The notes under the pieces are model-generated. The model saw only the letters and a list, made by a program, of their open reading frames with translations. It was not told the origin of the DNA and ran no database searches. Below are positions 1 through 7,912 of a DNA stretch of 64,000 nucleotides, in pieces. The stretch is taken from NCBI GenBank assembly GCA_035547425.1, contig DASZUU010000050.1:1-64000 (forward strand), read 5' to 3'. The position numbers were made by a program, and so were the translations under genes. Numbering within the stretch: position 1 is the first letter of the stretch; the number at the start of each line of letters is the position of its first letter. Source of the DNA: Alloacidobacterium sp035547425 (GTDB taxonomy: Bacteria > Acidobacteriota > Terriglobia > Terriglobales > Acidobacteriaceae).

Positions 1-1020
1 GGCAACCATGTCTTCAATGCGAATACCAAACTTCCCTTCGATGTAAATGCCGGGCTCAATCGTAATGACCAAGCCCGGCTTCAACACCTGCTTCTGCTCT
101 GCCGCGACACGCGGCGATTCGTGAATTTCAATTCCCACGCCGTGACCCGTGGAGTGCGTAAAATGCTGCGCCAGACCCGCTTTCTCCAGCACCGACCTCG
201 CTGCCTTATCGACCTCACCGCAGCTTACGCCCGGCCCCACTGCAGCCACCGCCGCTTCCTGAGCCTCCAGCACCGCGTCGTACGCGAATTGCTCTTCCCT
301 GCCCGGTTTGCCCATATGAACTGTGCGTGTCATATCGGAGCAATAACCTTTGAGGATAACACCGAAGTCCAATGTTACGAAGCCCTTGCGAGGCAGCTTT
401 GCCGTCGATGCTTTTCCGTGCGGCAATGCGGAGCGAATCCCCGACGCTACGATCGTCTCAAAAGACATGCCCTCTGCCCCTAAACTTCGCGCAAAAAACT
501 CAAGCGCGGCTGCGATATCCGATTCCCGCACTCCTGCTTCGATATGCGGCAGGATGGAAGAAAATAAGTTGCAGCCCAGGAGGGCGGCATCTTCCATCAG
601 CAACAATTCCTCGGCATCCTTCACCATCCGTAATTCGGAGATAACCGGCTGCTCCAGAGGCTGAAAAAATCCGCGCCTTTTCACTTTACCGATGGCGCCG
701 CGCATCATCTCCAACGTGGATACGGTCGTGTGCTCCGGATCAAAATAAGCCCGCGTTGCGCCACTTTCTTCCAGCCATGCACAGGCTTCGCGTAGCGCCG
801 ATTTTTGAGCGATCACTACCCGCGCGCCTTGGGTTTCTTCCTTGGCTTGGGCAATATAGCGGCCGTCGGTAAACATCGCGGCGCTCTTTGCAGTGATTGC
901 CAAAGCCGCATTGGATCCGGTGAAGCCGCACAAGTAGCGTACATCCGGTAGATGCGTCACCAGCAGCGCATCCAGGCCGGCTTTTTTCATTTGCCTGCGC
1001 AGCGCGCGCATTCGTTGCAT
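1..1020 (-). CDS. pepP: Xaa-Pro aminopeptidase (M24 family), 3' end cut by window
   Basis: Cytosolic metallopeptidase that removes an N-terminal residue preceding proline. The reading frame is open for 340 codons from the ATG at 1020 to the window edge, so only the last few residues are missing. The N-terminal creatinase-like domain (GFTGSNAALAITA) is followed by the pita-bread domain with all five expected metal ligands visible: Asp in TLDFGV, Asp in CSDMTRT, His in STGHGVGIEIHE, Glu in TIEPGIY and Glu in RIEDMVA. The start at 1020 has a GAGGG nine bases upstream; an ATG at 1029 sits directly on that site and is less likely. Divergent from engB. PepQ-type prolidase is an alternative name for the same fold. 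Confidence 0.9.
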   Translation of the reverse strand, partial: MQRMRALRRQMKKAGLDALLVTHLPDVRYLCGFTGSNAALAITAKSAAMFTDGRYIAQAKEETQGARVVIAQKSALREACAWLEESGATRAYFDPEHTTVSTLEMMRGAIGKVKRRGFFQPLEQPVISELRMVKDAEELLLMEDAALLGCNLFSSILPHIEAGVRESDIAAALEFFARSLGAEGMSFETIVASGIRSALPHGKASTAKLPRKGFVTLDFGVILKGYCSDMTRTVHMGKPGREEQFAYDAVLEAQEAAVAAVGPGVSCGEVDKAARSVLEKAGLAQHFTHSTGHGVGIEIHESPRVAAEQKQVLKPGLVITIEPGIYIEGKFGIRIEDMVA

Positions 1021-1115
1021 GAAATCCATCCCTCATAGATATATCAGGTATGGCGTTTCCCCAACCATGCTGAACACACCACGAGCGACAACATCCTCTA
1101 TACTTGCCTTTCAGG

Positions 1116-1718
1116 ATGCAACGCATTTATTCAAAATTTCTTTTGTCCGCCGTATCGCAAGATCACTTTCCCGCGCCTTCCATCCCTGAGATCGCATTTC
1201 TCGGACGCTCCAATGTAGGCAAGTCGAGTCTGCTGAATGCGCTTCTTGGATCCAGGCAGGCGCATGTGTCTTCTACTCCAGGGCGCACGCGTTCTATCAA
1301 TTTCTTCTCCATTACCGATTCGCCGCATCGCCAGCAGCCGCAGATGTATTTTGCCGACCTGCCGGGCTATGGCTATGCGAAGCTTTCCAAATCCATTTCT
1401 TCGGAATGGCCCAAATTTATCGAGCCCTATCTCGCGGAACGTCCCACGCTGGCGCTGTGTCTTTGCCTCGTAGACAGCAATATCCCACCGCAGAAAAGCG
1501 ATACGCAGCTCATTCATTTTCTCAAGTCTTATGGCCGCCGCATTCTTGTAGTAGGAACAAAGGCAGACCGCCTCTCCGGAAATGCTCGGGTAAAAGCGCA
1601 GGCTGAGCTGCGGAAGGGCCTGGAAGTGGAAGATCTGTTGCTTTGCTCTTCAAAGACTGGTGCAGGATTGAAAGAAGTTTGGTCGGCTATCTATACCGCG
1701 GCTGAAGACGAAGTCTAA
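1116..1718 (+). CDS. engB: Ribosome biogenesis GTP-binding protein EngB/YsxC
   Basis: Essential small GTPase that assists assembly of the large ribosomal subunit. A 200-residue single G domain shows G1 GRSNVGKSS, G3 DLPGYG, G4 TKAD and G5 SSKTG, with a Thr-containing switch I (SSTPGRTRSINFF), matching the family's usual length. The ATG at 1116 has AGG immediately upstream; an in-frame TTG at 1104 would add four residues and has no better ribosome binding site, so the start is uncertain by four codons. The 3' end overlaps the convergent urocanase-like gene by four bases, so no terminator can lie between them. Confidence 0.93.
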   Translation: MQRIYSKFLLSAVSQDHFPAPSIPEIAFLGRSNVGKSSLLNALLGSRQAHVSSTPGRTRSINFFSITDSPHRQQPQMYFADLPGYGYAKLSKSISSEWPKFIEPYLAERPTLALCLCLVDSNIPPQKSDTQLIHFLKSYGRRILVVGTKADRLSGNARVKAQAELRKGLEVEDLLLCSSKTGAGLKEVWSAIYTAAEDEV

Positions 1719-2431
1719 TGTGTCGGCTGGCCATCGCATAGCACGTCGACGCTGGCCGCAATCTCGCCCGATTGCACATGCTGACGAAGCAATGCAACAA
1801 ATTTTGCGTGTTCATCCGCAGTCATGCGGACATAGCGTTCGCGCGATAATTGCTTCGGCAAATATCGCGGAGCCAGCTGCAGCCATTTCACCCGCGTATT
1901 GTCTTTCAGTATCTCCATAGCGATCGCGTCCACGAGCGGCAACCATTTTGCTGCGTTCTGCGAAACGCTCCAGGTGATGGCATGTGAGTCTTCTTCGATC
2001 TCGGATTGCGGAAGCACCTGCGCGCCGCGCTTCAAAAATTCCTCTGAGTAACTATCCTTCTGGATCACCAGATCAGGCTGCACACCTCGTTCCAGCATCT
2101 CAGCCGCAACTTCAACGGGATCGCCAACCAGGCTCACGGAAACCGGCTGCTGCTTGCGAATCTCGTTTTTCAAGATGCGCAGCGCTTCATCCAAAGTGTT
2201 TACGACAAAATCGCAGACGCCTTGCCGTAAAGCCTGCTTCGCGCGGCTGCCCTCCGCATCGACAACCAGGGAGGCAGCGCCGGCAACGTTTGCGGCAACC
2301 ATCGCCGCTATGCTCTTGCGATCTAACCCGCCATAGAAAACCAATAAACCGCCCGGGTTCGGAGTCGTCGATAGGAGAGAAGAATAGGAATGGAAGATTT
2401 CGGCGACATCAGGAAGCATCTGGTCTGCCAT
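1715..2431 (-). CDS. Urocanase-like NAD-binding domain protein (no full urocanase)
   Basis: A 238-residue protein whose residues 25-130 resemble the central NAD-binding core of urocanate hydratase: a LVFYGG stretch, a Rossmann-like AGAASLVVDAEGSRAKQAL, then TLDEALRIL and VSVSLVGDPVEVAAEMLERG followed by PDLV. Urocanase is about 550 residues and carries a TDQTSAHDP segment right after PDxV; here that is replaced by IQKDSYSEEF, and the flanking domains are absent. It is therefore probably not a urocanate hydratase. It starts 14 bases after the second pseudopilin gene on the same strand and probably shares its operon. Function unknown; the family link is from motif recognition only. Confidence 0.6.
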   Translation of the reverse strand: MADQMLPDVAEIFHSYSSLLSTTPNPGGLLVFYGGLDRKSIAAMVAANVAGAASLVVDAEGSRAKQALRQGVCDFVVNTLDEALRILKNEIRKQQPVSVSLVGDPVEVAAEMLERGVQPDLVIQKDSYSEEFLKRGAQVLPQSEIEEDSHAITWSVSQNAAKWLPLVDAIAMEILKDNTRVKWLQLAPRYLPKQLSRERYVRMTADEHAKFVALLRQHVQSGEIAASVDVLCDGQPTH

Positions 2432-2445
2432 ACGTATCTATGCGC

Positions 2446-2856
2446 CTACCAGCTGGAGTAGGGCTGTCCGTTGCTTCCCATTTCATCCGATCCGCTGTGC
2501 ACATCATTGATTCCCGGGTCGGATTGATCCACGCTCTCGAGCGTATCGCTCGTTGCCGTTACCCAGGTGCTGGCGCTATGCGTCATAGGGTCGGTAGGAA
2601 CCTCTTTGATATATCCGGCCTGCACCAGATCGTCCAGCGATTGCGGGCCTTTCTGCTTATCCATCGTGTAGGAGTCGATTGCCTGCCGCATGACGTGCAG
2701 GTCCTCTTTCAGCACGGCTTCACGCGCTGACTTCAGTGACGAAATGTAAGCCGGAATGGCAATGGCCGCCAGTACGCCGATGATGAGCATCACCACCATC
2801 AGCTCCACCAGCGTGAAACCATCCTGCCTGCGCTTTGTTCTCGTAATCCGCATCAT
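2446..2856 (-). CDS. Type II secretion pseudopilin, GspG-like (second copy)
   Basis: A 136-residue pilin-like protein. After an 11-residue basic leader comes the prepilin peptidase site (DGFTLVELMVVMLIIG, cleavage after Gly, Glu at +5), a hydrophobic N-terminal helix (residues 14-35) and a short globular domain with VPTDPMT, typical of major pseudopilins GspG. The C terminus (SGSDEMGSNGQPYSSW) resembles the calcium-binding loop of GspG. The ATG at 2856 shares one base with the upstream pseudopilin's stop (TGATG), so translation is probably coupled. A longer frame upstream exists but lies inside the preceding gene. Exact role, major pilin or minor pseudopilin, is not decided by the sequence. 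Confidence 0.85.
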   Translation of the reverse strand: MMRITRTKRRQDGFTLVELMVVMLIIGVLAAIAIPAYISSLKSAREAVLKEDLHVMRQAIDSYTMDKQKGPQSLDDLVQAGYIKEVPTDPMTHSASTWVTATSDTLESVDQSDPGINDVHSGSDEMGSNGQPYSSW

Positions 2857-3326
2857 CACCAGGTGTTGTATTTCGTTCCGTCCAGCGCCGTGCCATCCGA
2901 TTTGGAATACACATCGAAGACATTCTGGCCGCCCCATGAATCGCTGTTGGGGTCGTCCTGCATGGAGCGCAGCCCCCAGTCATCTTTCCCCGTCATCGGA
3001 TCGACCGGAATCCTTCGCAGAAAGCGCACTTTTTTCCCTTGCACATCCACGCCATCCACCAGCGTCTGCAGGTCCGGCGGATAGTTGAAGCTATCCACTT
3101 TGGTCTGGAAGGCGCCGCGTTCCGCTGCATCCTTGTAGTGATCGATCGCGTCCCGCATCTGCCACAAATCGTAGCGAAGCTCTCGCTCCTTCTCGCGTTT
3201 CACCGTGAGACGCGTCAGCGGAATCGCAGCCGACGCCAGAATCGCCAGGATCGCCACGGTTACGATCAGCTCTACCAGCGTCAGCCCTGCTTCCCCGCGA
3301 CGGCATCTTCTCCATAGAGTTGTCAT
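2856..3326 (-). CDS. Type II secretion pseudopilin, GspG-like (first copy)
   Basis: A 156-residue pseudopilin. With the ATG at 3326 the leader is MTTLWRRCRRGEAG, cleaved before LTLVELIVTVAILAILA (Leu instead of the usual Phe at +1, Glu at +5). The globular part has RRIPVDPMTGKDDWGLRSM and ends in a DGTKYNTW motif, as in GspG. An alternative ATG at 3383 overlaps the secretin stop (TGATG) but gives a leader over 30 residues long. The sequence between 3322 and 3350 is an interspersed repeat, and the chosen start codon lies in it (see the findings). Lies between the secretin gene and the second pseudopilin gene in one operon. Confidence 0.83.
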   Translation of the reverse strand: MTTLWRRCRRGEAGLTLVELIVTVAILAILASAAIPLTRLTVKREKERELRYDLWQMRDAIDHYKDAAERGAFQTKVDSFNYPPDLQTLVDGVDVQGKKVRFLRRIPVDPMTGKDDWGLRSMQDDPNSDSWGGQNVFDVYSKSDGTALDGTKYNTW

Positions 3327-3350
3327 CCTGCGCGGAGCAAAGGATATGCT
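3322..3350 (+). repeat. Interspersed GTCATCCTG-type repeat copy
   Basis: The stretch begins GTCATCCTGCGCGGAGC and continues AAAGGAT, close to the copies near 62439 and 63477. This one lies between the secretin and first pseudopilin genes and includes the likely start codon of the pseudopilin on the opposite strand. Confidence 0.55.
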
Positions 3351-3382
3351 TGTCTCCTTTGCGCCTCCGAAGAACACCCTCA

Positions 3383-5692
3383 TCACTGGACATGCACCAC
3401 AGCTTGCGAGCCTACTGCATTCAACGCCTGCTGTGAGCTGTTTCGCACCACAGGCCGCGAGATCGCCACCGATGCATCTCCCGGAGCCTTGGCCTGGAAG
3501 GTCAGCACCACCACGGACCCGGATCCGTTAATCCCACTCGAACCCGGAGGCCGCGACGCTGAGATCGTGACCCCGCCGCTGCCGTCATCCCTGTGCACCA
3601 GCGCAACCGCCTGGCCATCCCTGCCCAGCAAATTCCCAAGGTCCACATTGATCAGGCTCAGCTTCGAGCTGTCGTATTGCATCTGCAAGGGGACGGCGAA
3701 GACATCCTTCCCGCCGGCAAGATTCACCGGAATCTGGAAGGTCGATCCGACCTTCTGCGGCGTCGGAGGAGCCGTCAACTGCAGGCTGATCGGAGCGCCT
3801 GCGTTGGCCTCCTGCTGCATCTGCCCCAATGCCGCCGAGGCCGCTGCCGATGCTGTTTGCCCCGGCACACTTGCAGGTCGCTGCGTCTGCGCCACCGCGG
3901 GGGTCGCCTGTGGCGGTTGCGCCTGCGCCTGAATTCTCCGCAGTTCGATCGAATTCGTAGTGCCGGTATCGATCTGCCGCGTATTCAGCGGGCTGAGCTG
4001 CTCTGCGCGGATCACGTGCGGAATTACCAGGAAGACAATTTCGTCATCCTGATCCTCGCGCGTCTCCGAACCGAAGATGTAGCGCAGAATCGGCAGCTCT
4101 GCAAGAAACGGCGTACCTGATAGCGACCGATTGTTCTGCCGCGTGAGAATGCCGCCCAGGATGCTCGCCTCGCCTTCCCTCAGCCGGATTGTCTGGTCGG
4201 AGGTGCGCTGCGTAATGATCGGCTCATTGATGCCGCCAAGGTTTACGTTGCCGTTCGTATTCGACACTTCGATCTTCATCTTGAGTGTCACGTCGCGGTC
4301 ATAATGCACCGTCGGCTTCATGTCGATATTTACGCCCACGTCCAGGTACTGGAACTGTGTGTTCACCAGCGAGCTGACGATGGCAGTCGCCGCTCCCGTC
4401 TGGTACGAACCTGTCGCCACCGGCACGCGCTCGCCTATCTTCAATGTGGCCTGCTGCCCATCCGAAGCGCGCACGCGCGGATTCTGCAGCACCTTCGTAT
4501 CCGAATCGTTCAGCAGAAGATTGACCTGCGCCTGTCCAACAGTCACAGCGAAGTTTGTGGCGTTCAGGTGAGCCAGATCGTTCAGCGTCAGGCTGCCCGT
4601 TGTGCTGCTTGAAGACGAGCTGGAGCTGCTGGAACTACTGCTGGAAGACGAAGAGTTCTCATTCGCATTGGAGGCCTGGAAGTTAATCGTTCCGGTTTGC
4701 GGAAGCTGGATACCGAGCTGCCGGGTTTTATCGCGGTTCACTTCCATCACTGCGACGTCGATTACCACCTCGGGCCGAGCCTTATCCAGATCGTTGATCA
4801 GCTTTTGCGCCAGCAGCAGCTCATCCGGTGTGCCGCGCATGATAATCGCATTCTGGCTCGGAACCGCGTATAGCTTTGCCGTCGTGAAGACGTTGCGCAG
4901 GGCCGTCTGCACATCGTTCAGGTCCTGCTGTTGCGAGACATTTGTCAGATAAAAGGTCTGGACCGCCTGCTCATCCAGTTCGGCGCGCTTGCCGCGATTA
5001 TTCTGCGCGACAAAGATCGTATTATTCGTAATCGGGCGCCAGAATGTGCCGGAGATTGTGCCGATAATCCGCAAAGCATCGTAAAGATCGACGTTCGTCA
5101 GGTCCACCGTAATCCGCTTCGACGTGTAATCGGGATCGAAAAGCACGTTGATGCCTGCCAGCTTTCCTACCGTCTGATACACAATTTTGCTGTCTTCGAC
5201 GGAGTGAATCGTCAAAGGTTCCTGCGAAATGGGCTTGAGCTGCGGCGGCCCCCCGATCTCGCTGAAAACAGGATTGGCGTTGGGGTTGATAGACGATTCC
5301 TGATTCGGCGGCGCGTTTATCTTCTCCCGCGTCGCGTTGATTTCCTGCTGCGCCAGTTCATTGCTGGGATCGATCTCCAGGGCGTGCAGGAATTCTGTCA
5401 ATGCGCCCGTACTGTCGCCCTGGTCGCGCAGCTTTTCGCCCTGCTTCACATGTGCTGCTGCCGCAGAAAACCGCAGCCGCTCGTACGACGTTTTATAGCG
5501 CAGGTCTTTAGGGTTTTTCTGGAAAGCTTTGTAGTAATCCTCGTAAGCCGTTTCTACATCGTCGCGGGCTTCAGCATCCTGCGCCTGCTTATACAGGTGC
5601 TTCGCCGACTGAGCGTGCGCTGTGACGGAAGAGCCAAAAAGAGCCAGCAGGCCAACAAAAAAGAGAGCCGGTTGTGCGGTTTTACGATTCAT
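3383..5692 (-). CDS. gspD: Secretin of type II secretion/type IV pilus type with C-terminal cohesin-like domain
   Basis: Outer-membrane multimeric channel, 769 residues. The ATG at 5692 follows GGAG and opens a clear signal peptide ending TAHAQ; a longer frame to 5860 lacks this. In order: two or more TPR repeats (about 30-130), short secretin N domains (about 165-340), a run of about 20 serines (343-363), the secretin core (about 375-560, with VPVATGSYQTG and EGEASILGGILT), then a Gln/Ala/Pro linker and a cohesin-like beta domain from about 630 to the end. The TPR and cohesin parts are not in classical GspD. First gene of an operon with two pseudopilins. PilQ is an alternative assignment. 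Confidence 0.88.
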   Translation of the reverse strand: MNRKTAQPALFFVGLLALFGSSVTAHAQSAKHLYKQAQDAEARDDVETAYEDYYKAFQKNPKDLRYKTSYERLRFSAAAAHVKQGEKLRDQGDSTGALTEFLHALEIDPSNELAQQEINATREKINAPPNQESSINPNANPVFSEIGGPPQLKPISQEPLTIHSVEDSKIVYQTVGKLAGINVLFDPDYTSKRITVDLTNVDLYDALRIIGTISGTFWRPITNNTIFVAQNNRGKRAELDEQAVQTFYLTNVSQQQDLNDVQTALRNVFTTAKLYAVPSQNAIIMRGTPDELLLAQKLINDLDKARPEVVIDVAVMEVNRDKTRQLGIQLPQTGTINFQASNANENSSSSSSSSSSSSSSSSSTTGSLTLNDLAHLNATNFAVTVGQAQVNLLLNDSDTKVLQNPRVRASDGQQATLKIGERVPVATGSYQTGAATAIVSSLVNTQFQYLDVGVNIDMKPTVHYDRDVTLKMKIEVSNTNGNVNLGGINEPIITQRTSDQTIRLREGEASILGGILTRQNNRSLSGTPFLAELPILRYIFGSETREDQDDEIVFLVIPHVIRAEQLSPLNTRQIDTGTTNSIELRRIQAQAQPPQATPAVAQTQRPASVPGQTASAAASAALGQMQQEANAGAPISLQLTAPPTPQKVGSTFQIPVNLAGGKDVFAVPLQMQYDSSKLSLINVDLGNLLGRDGQAVALVHRDDGSGGVTISASRPPGSSGINGSGSVVVLTFQAKAPGDASVAISRPVVRNSSQQALNAVGSQAVVHVQ

Positions 5693-5874
5693 GCAACTCC
5701 AGGTAAATATCGCCGGGGAAAAAGCTTCGGGAGCGACGCGCAGGGCACGCTTAAAGAGAGAAAGCCTGGCCAGTAACTTATTTCTTTTCATCCCCGGGCG
5801 CTGACCGATTATAGCAGTGGCACGCGCGCGTCCAGCCATTGTCTCCCTGCATGCTAGCATTAGAATTTATACCC

Positions 5875-6417
5875 ATGGCACGCCAAACCAGCCATCAGGT
5901 GGCCCCGCCCACCCCTCAAAAAGCCAAGGCCCAGTCCAAGCCCCGCGACCCGGTCGCCGCAGGCGCGCGCGATGCCGCTGTGAACCGCGCTGCCGGCCAT
6001 AACTACTTTCTGCTCGACAAATTCGAGGCAGGCGTAGCCCTGCGCGGCACGGAGGTCAAATCCATCCGCGAGGGCAGCGCCAATCTTAAGGACGCCTACG
6101 GCCTCATTAAGGACGGCGAGGCCTTTTTGTTGAACGCACATATCGGTCCGTATTCCCACGGCAGCTACACCAATCACGAGTCGCTGCGGACGCGCAAACT
6201 GTTGCTGCACCAGGAAGAAATTCGCAAACTATCTATCAAGACGCAGCAAAAGGGATTTACGCTCATCCCCACCCGCCTTTATTTCCGCAATGGCCGTGTC
6301 AAATGCGAACTGGCCGTCGCCAAGGGAAAACAGGACTGGGATAAACGCGAAACCGAGCGCCGCCGCGAAGCCGATAAGGAAGCCCGAGCCGCCGTTGCCC
6401 GCAGCCGGCGCGCGTAA
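5875..6417 (+). CDS. smpB: SsrA-binding protein SmpB
   Basis: Binds tmRNA and delivers it to stalled ribosomes for trans-translation. 180 residues; family usually about 155, the extra length being an Ala/Pro/Lys-rich N-terminal extension of about 40 residues. The core starts at NYFLLDKFEAGVALRGTEVK and includes EVKSIREGSANLKDAY, AHIGPYSHG, HESLRTRKLLLH and GFTLIPTRLYF; the basic C-terminal tail KGKQDWDKRE is intact. The ATG at 5875 has no obvious Shine-Dalgarno site; the longer frame from 5839 would add an unlikely 12 residues. Stands divergent from the secretin operon, 182 bases apart. No ssrA gene was seen in the window. Confidence 0.94.
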   Translation: MARQTSHQVAPPTPQKAKAQSKPRDPVAAGARDAAVNRAAGHNYFLLDKFEAGVALRGTEVKSIREGSANLKDAYGLIKDGEAFLLNAHIGPYSHGSYTNHESLRTRKLLLHQEEIRKLSIKTQQKGFTLIPTRLYFRNGRVKCELAVAKGKQDWDKRETERRREADKEARAAVARSRRA

Positions 6418-6419
6418 TT

Positions 6420-7713
6420 TCAGGCCGCCGAAGAACGCTCCGGCGCGGGCTCCAGCGAAGCCACGCTTGTCGTTGGCGTTAGCAGCGGCCATCCTTTACG
6501 CAGAACATATTCCAGCCATGCTCCGGCAATTTGCGAGGTCAGGACTGCGGCAATCACCAGCGTTGTGTAAAACTTCGAGCTGATGATGCCCGCATCGAAG
6601 GCTACACTGGCCAGCACGATGCCCGGGCCTCCGCGTGCATTCGTGGTAATTGCCAGATTCAACAGAGATCCAGCCCCCGAAAACCTGCGAATCTCCCCGC
6701 CAGCGACACGCTCAAAACCTTGACCATGCAGCTTCCGCCGATGAATGCCGCCATCATCCACAATGAAACACCACGAATCAGATCCAGCTTCAAGCCGACG
6801 ACTGCAAAATACACCGGGATAAAGAAGGCGAACGAGACTTTTCCAATGGCATCCAGAGCATCGGCAAAAAGTCTTTTCTTTCTATGAGCCACCGCAAAGC
6901 CGGCAAGAAAGGCGGCAAAAACAAGGCTGACGCCCAGCGCCCCCGCGATCACGCAATAAAACAACAAAATGGCCAGCACGTATCCTGTCGGCGAATATGT
7001 AGCCAGCACATTGAAGCTCGCCTTATTCAGCTTTTTAATCACCCGCGGAAACAGCGTCATTCCCATCAGAAAAATGCCACCGTGATCAAAAGATGGAACG
7101 ACATTTGCCGCGGATGGAGAGCCCCCGCTCCGGCAGCCGCCGTGGCGATGGCCAGCGCAAGCCATAAGGCAATATCCTCCAGCACAGCCACTCCCAGAAT
7201 CAGCCGGGCAAATCGCGTATGAAGAATTTTCAGATCGGCAAATATCTTGGAAACGACCGGAACTGAAGTTACAGCCACTCCAATTGCCAGAACAATCGTC
7301 AATGAAAGGCGGTTTCCTCTGGGGCCTTCCAGTGCCGGATGTATGAGCCAGGGAGCAAACAGCAGGCCGAGAATAAATGGCAAGCCGGTGCCGACAATCA
7401 CCAGCCACCCCACTTCTCTGCGCTCTTCCCGCGTAAACAGCCTCTGCGTCTCTGCTCCGGCAAGAAACATCAGCAATAGCAGGCCCATCCAGTAAACAAA
7501 ATCCAGAATCTGGCCTTGCTGCCTCGCCCGGCTAATAAAATGCGCAGCAAACGGCAGCCGTCCGAGCAGGGCATTTCCCAATAAAACCCCGGCCAGAATC
7601 TCGCCAACCACCTTCGGCTGACGCATTTTCGTGAACAGATAGCTCGGCAGCTGCGCAAATCCAACCAGCAGAAGCAGCATCAGGAGAATGGAAAACAATT
7701 GAGAATCGGACAT
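6420..7713 (-). pseudogene. Cation/proton antiporter (CPA2 family), two frameshifts
   Basis: The three minus-strand frames together read as one CPA2-type sodium(potassium)/proton antiporter membrane domain of about 430 residues. Segment one (7713 to about 7070) ends at LLITVAFF; segment two (about 7070 to 6665) resumes at FLMGMTLFPRVIKK; segment three (about 6665 to 6420) resumes at LNLAITTNARGGPGIVLASV. The first break lies in an A5 run on the plus strand (7070-7074), where one more base restores the frame. The second is explained by a duplicated AG at 6664-6667. The coding sequence on both sides is otherwise well preserved, so this is either a very recent pseudogene or sequencing error. The stop is three bases from smpB's stop. 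Confidence 0.75.
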
Positions 7714-7912
7714 TACGGTAGCGGAATCCCGCTTTCTGAGATGCGCATTCCTGTATCCATATTTGCTTTTCTCAACGAAAGGTCAAACAACGACGATCGA
7801 TGTCGCAATCTCAGGAACGAAAGCAGGCGCAATGGCAAGTCGTCCAGACTTCCGCGAAAGTCAGCTTCACCCGCCGCCAACTATGCAATGATGGTTCGCA
7901 AAAGGATAATCT

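Noticed and set aside
1715..2431. hutU (urocanate hydratase)
   Set aside because: Less than half the usual length and missing the catalytic TDQTSAHDP region; called urocanase-like instead.
4602..4662. Poly-serine tract as a slippage microsatellite
   Set aside because: The serines use mixed codons, so there is no simple DNA repeat to slip.
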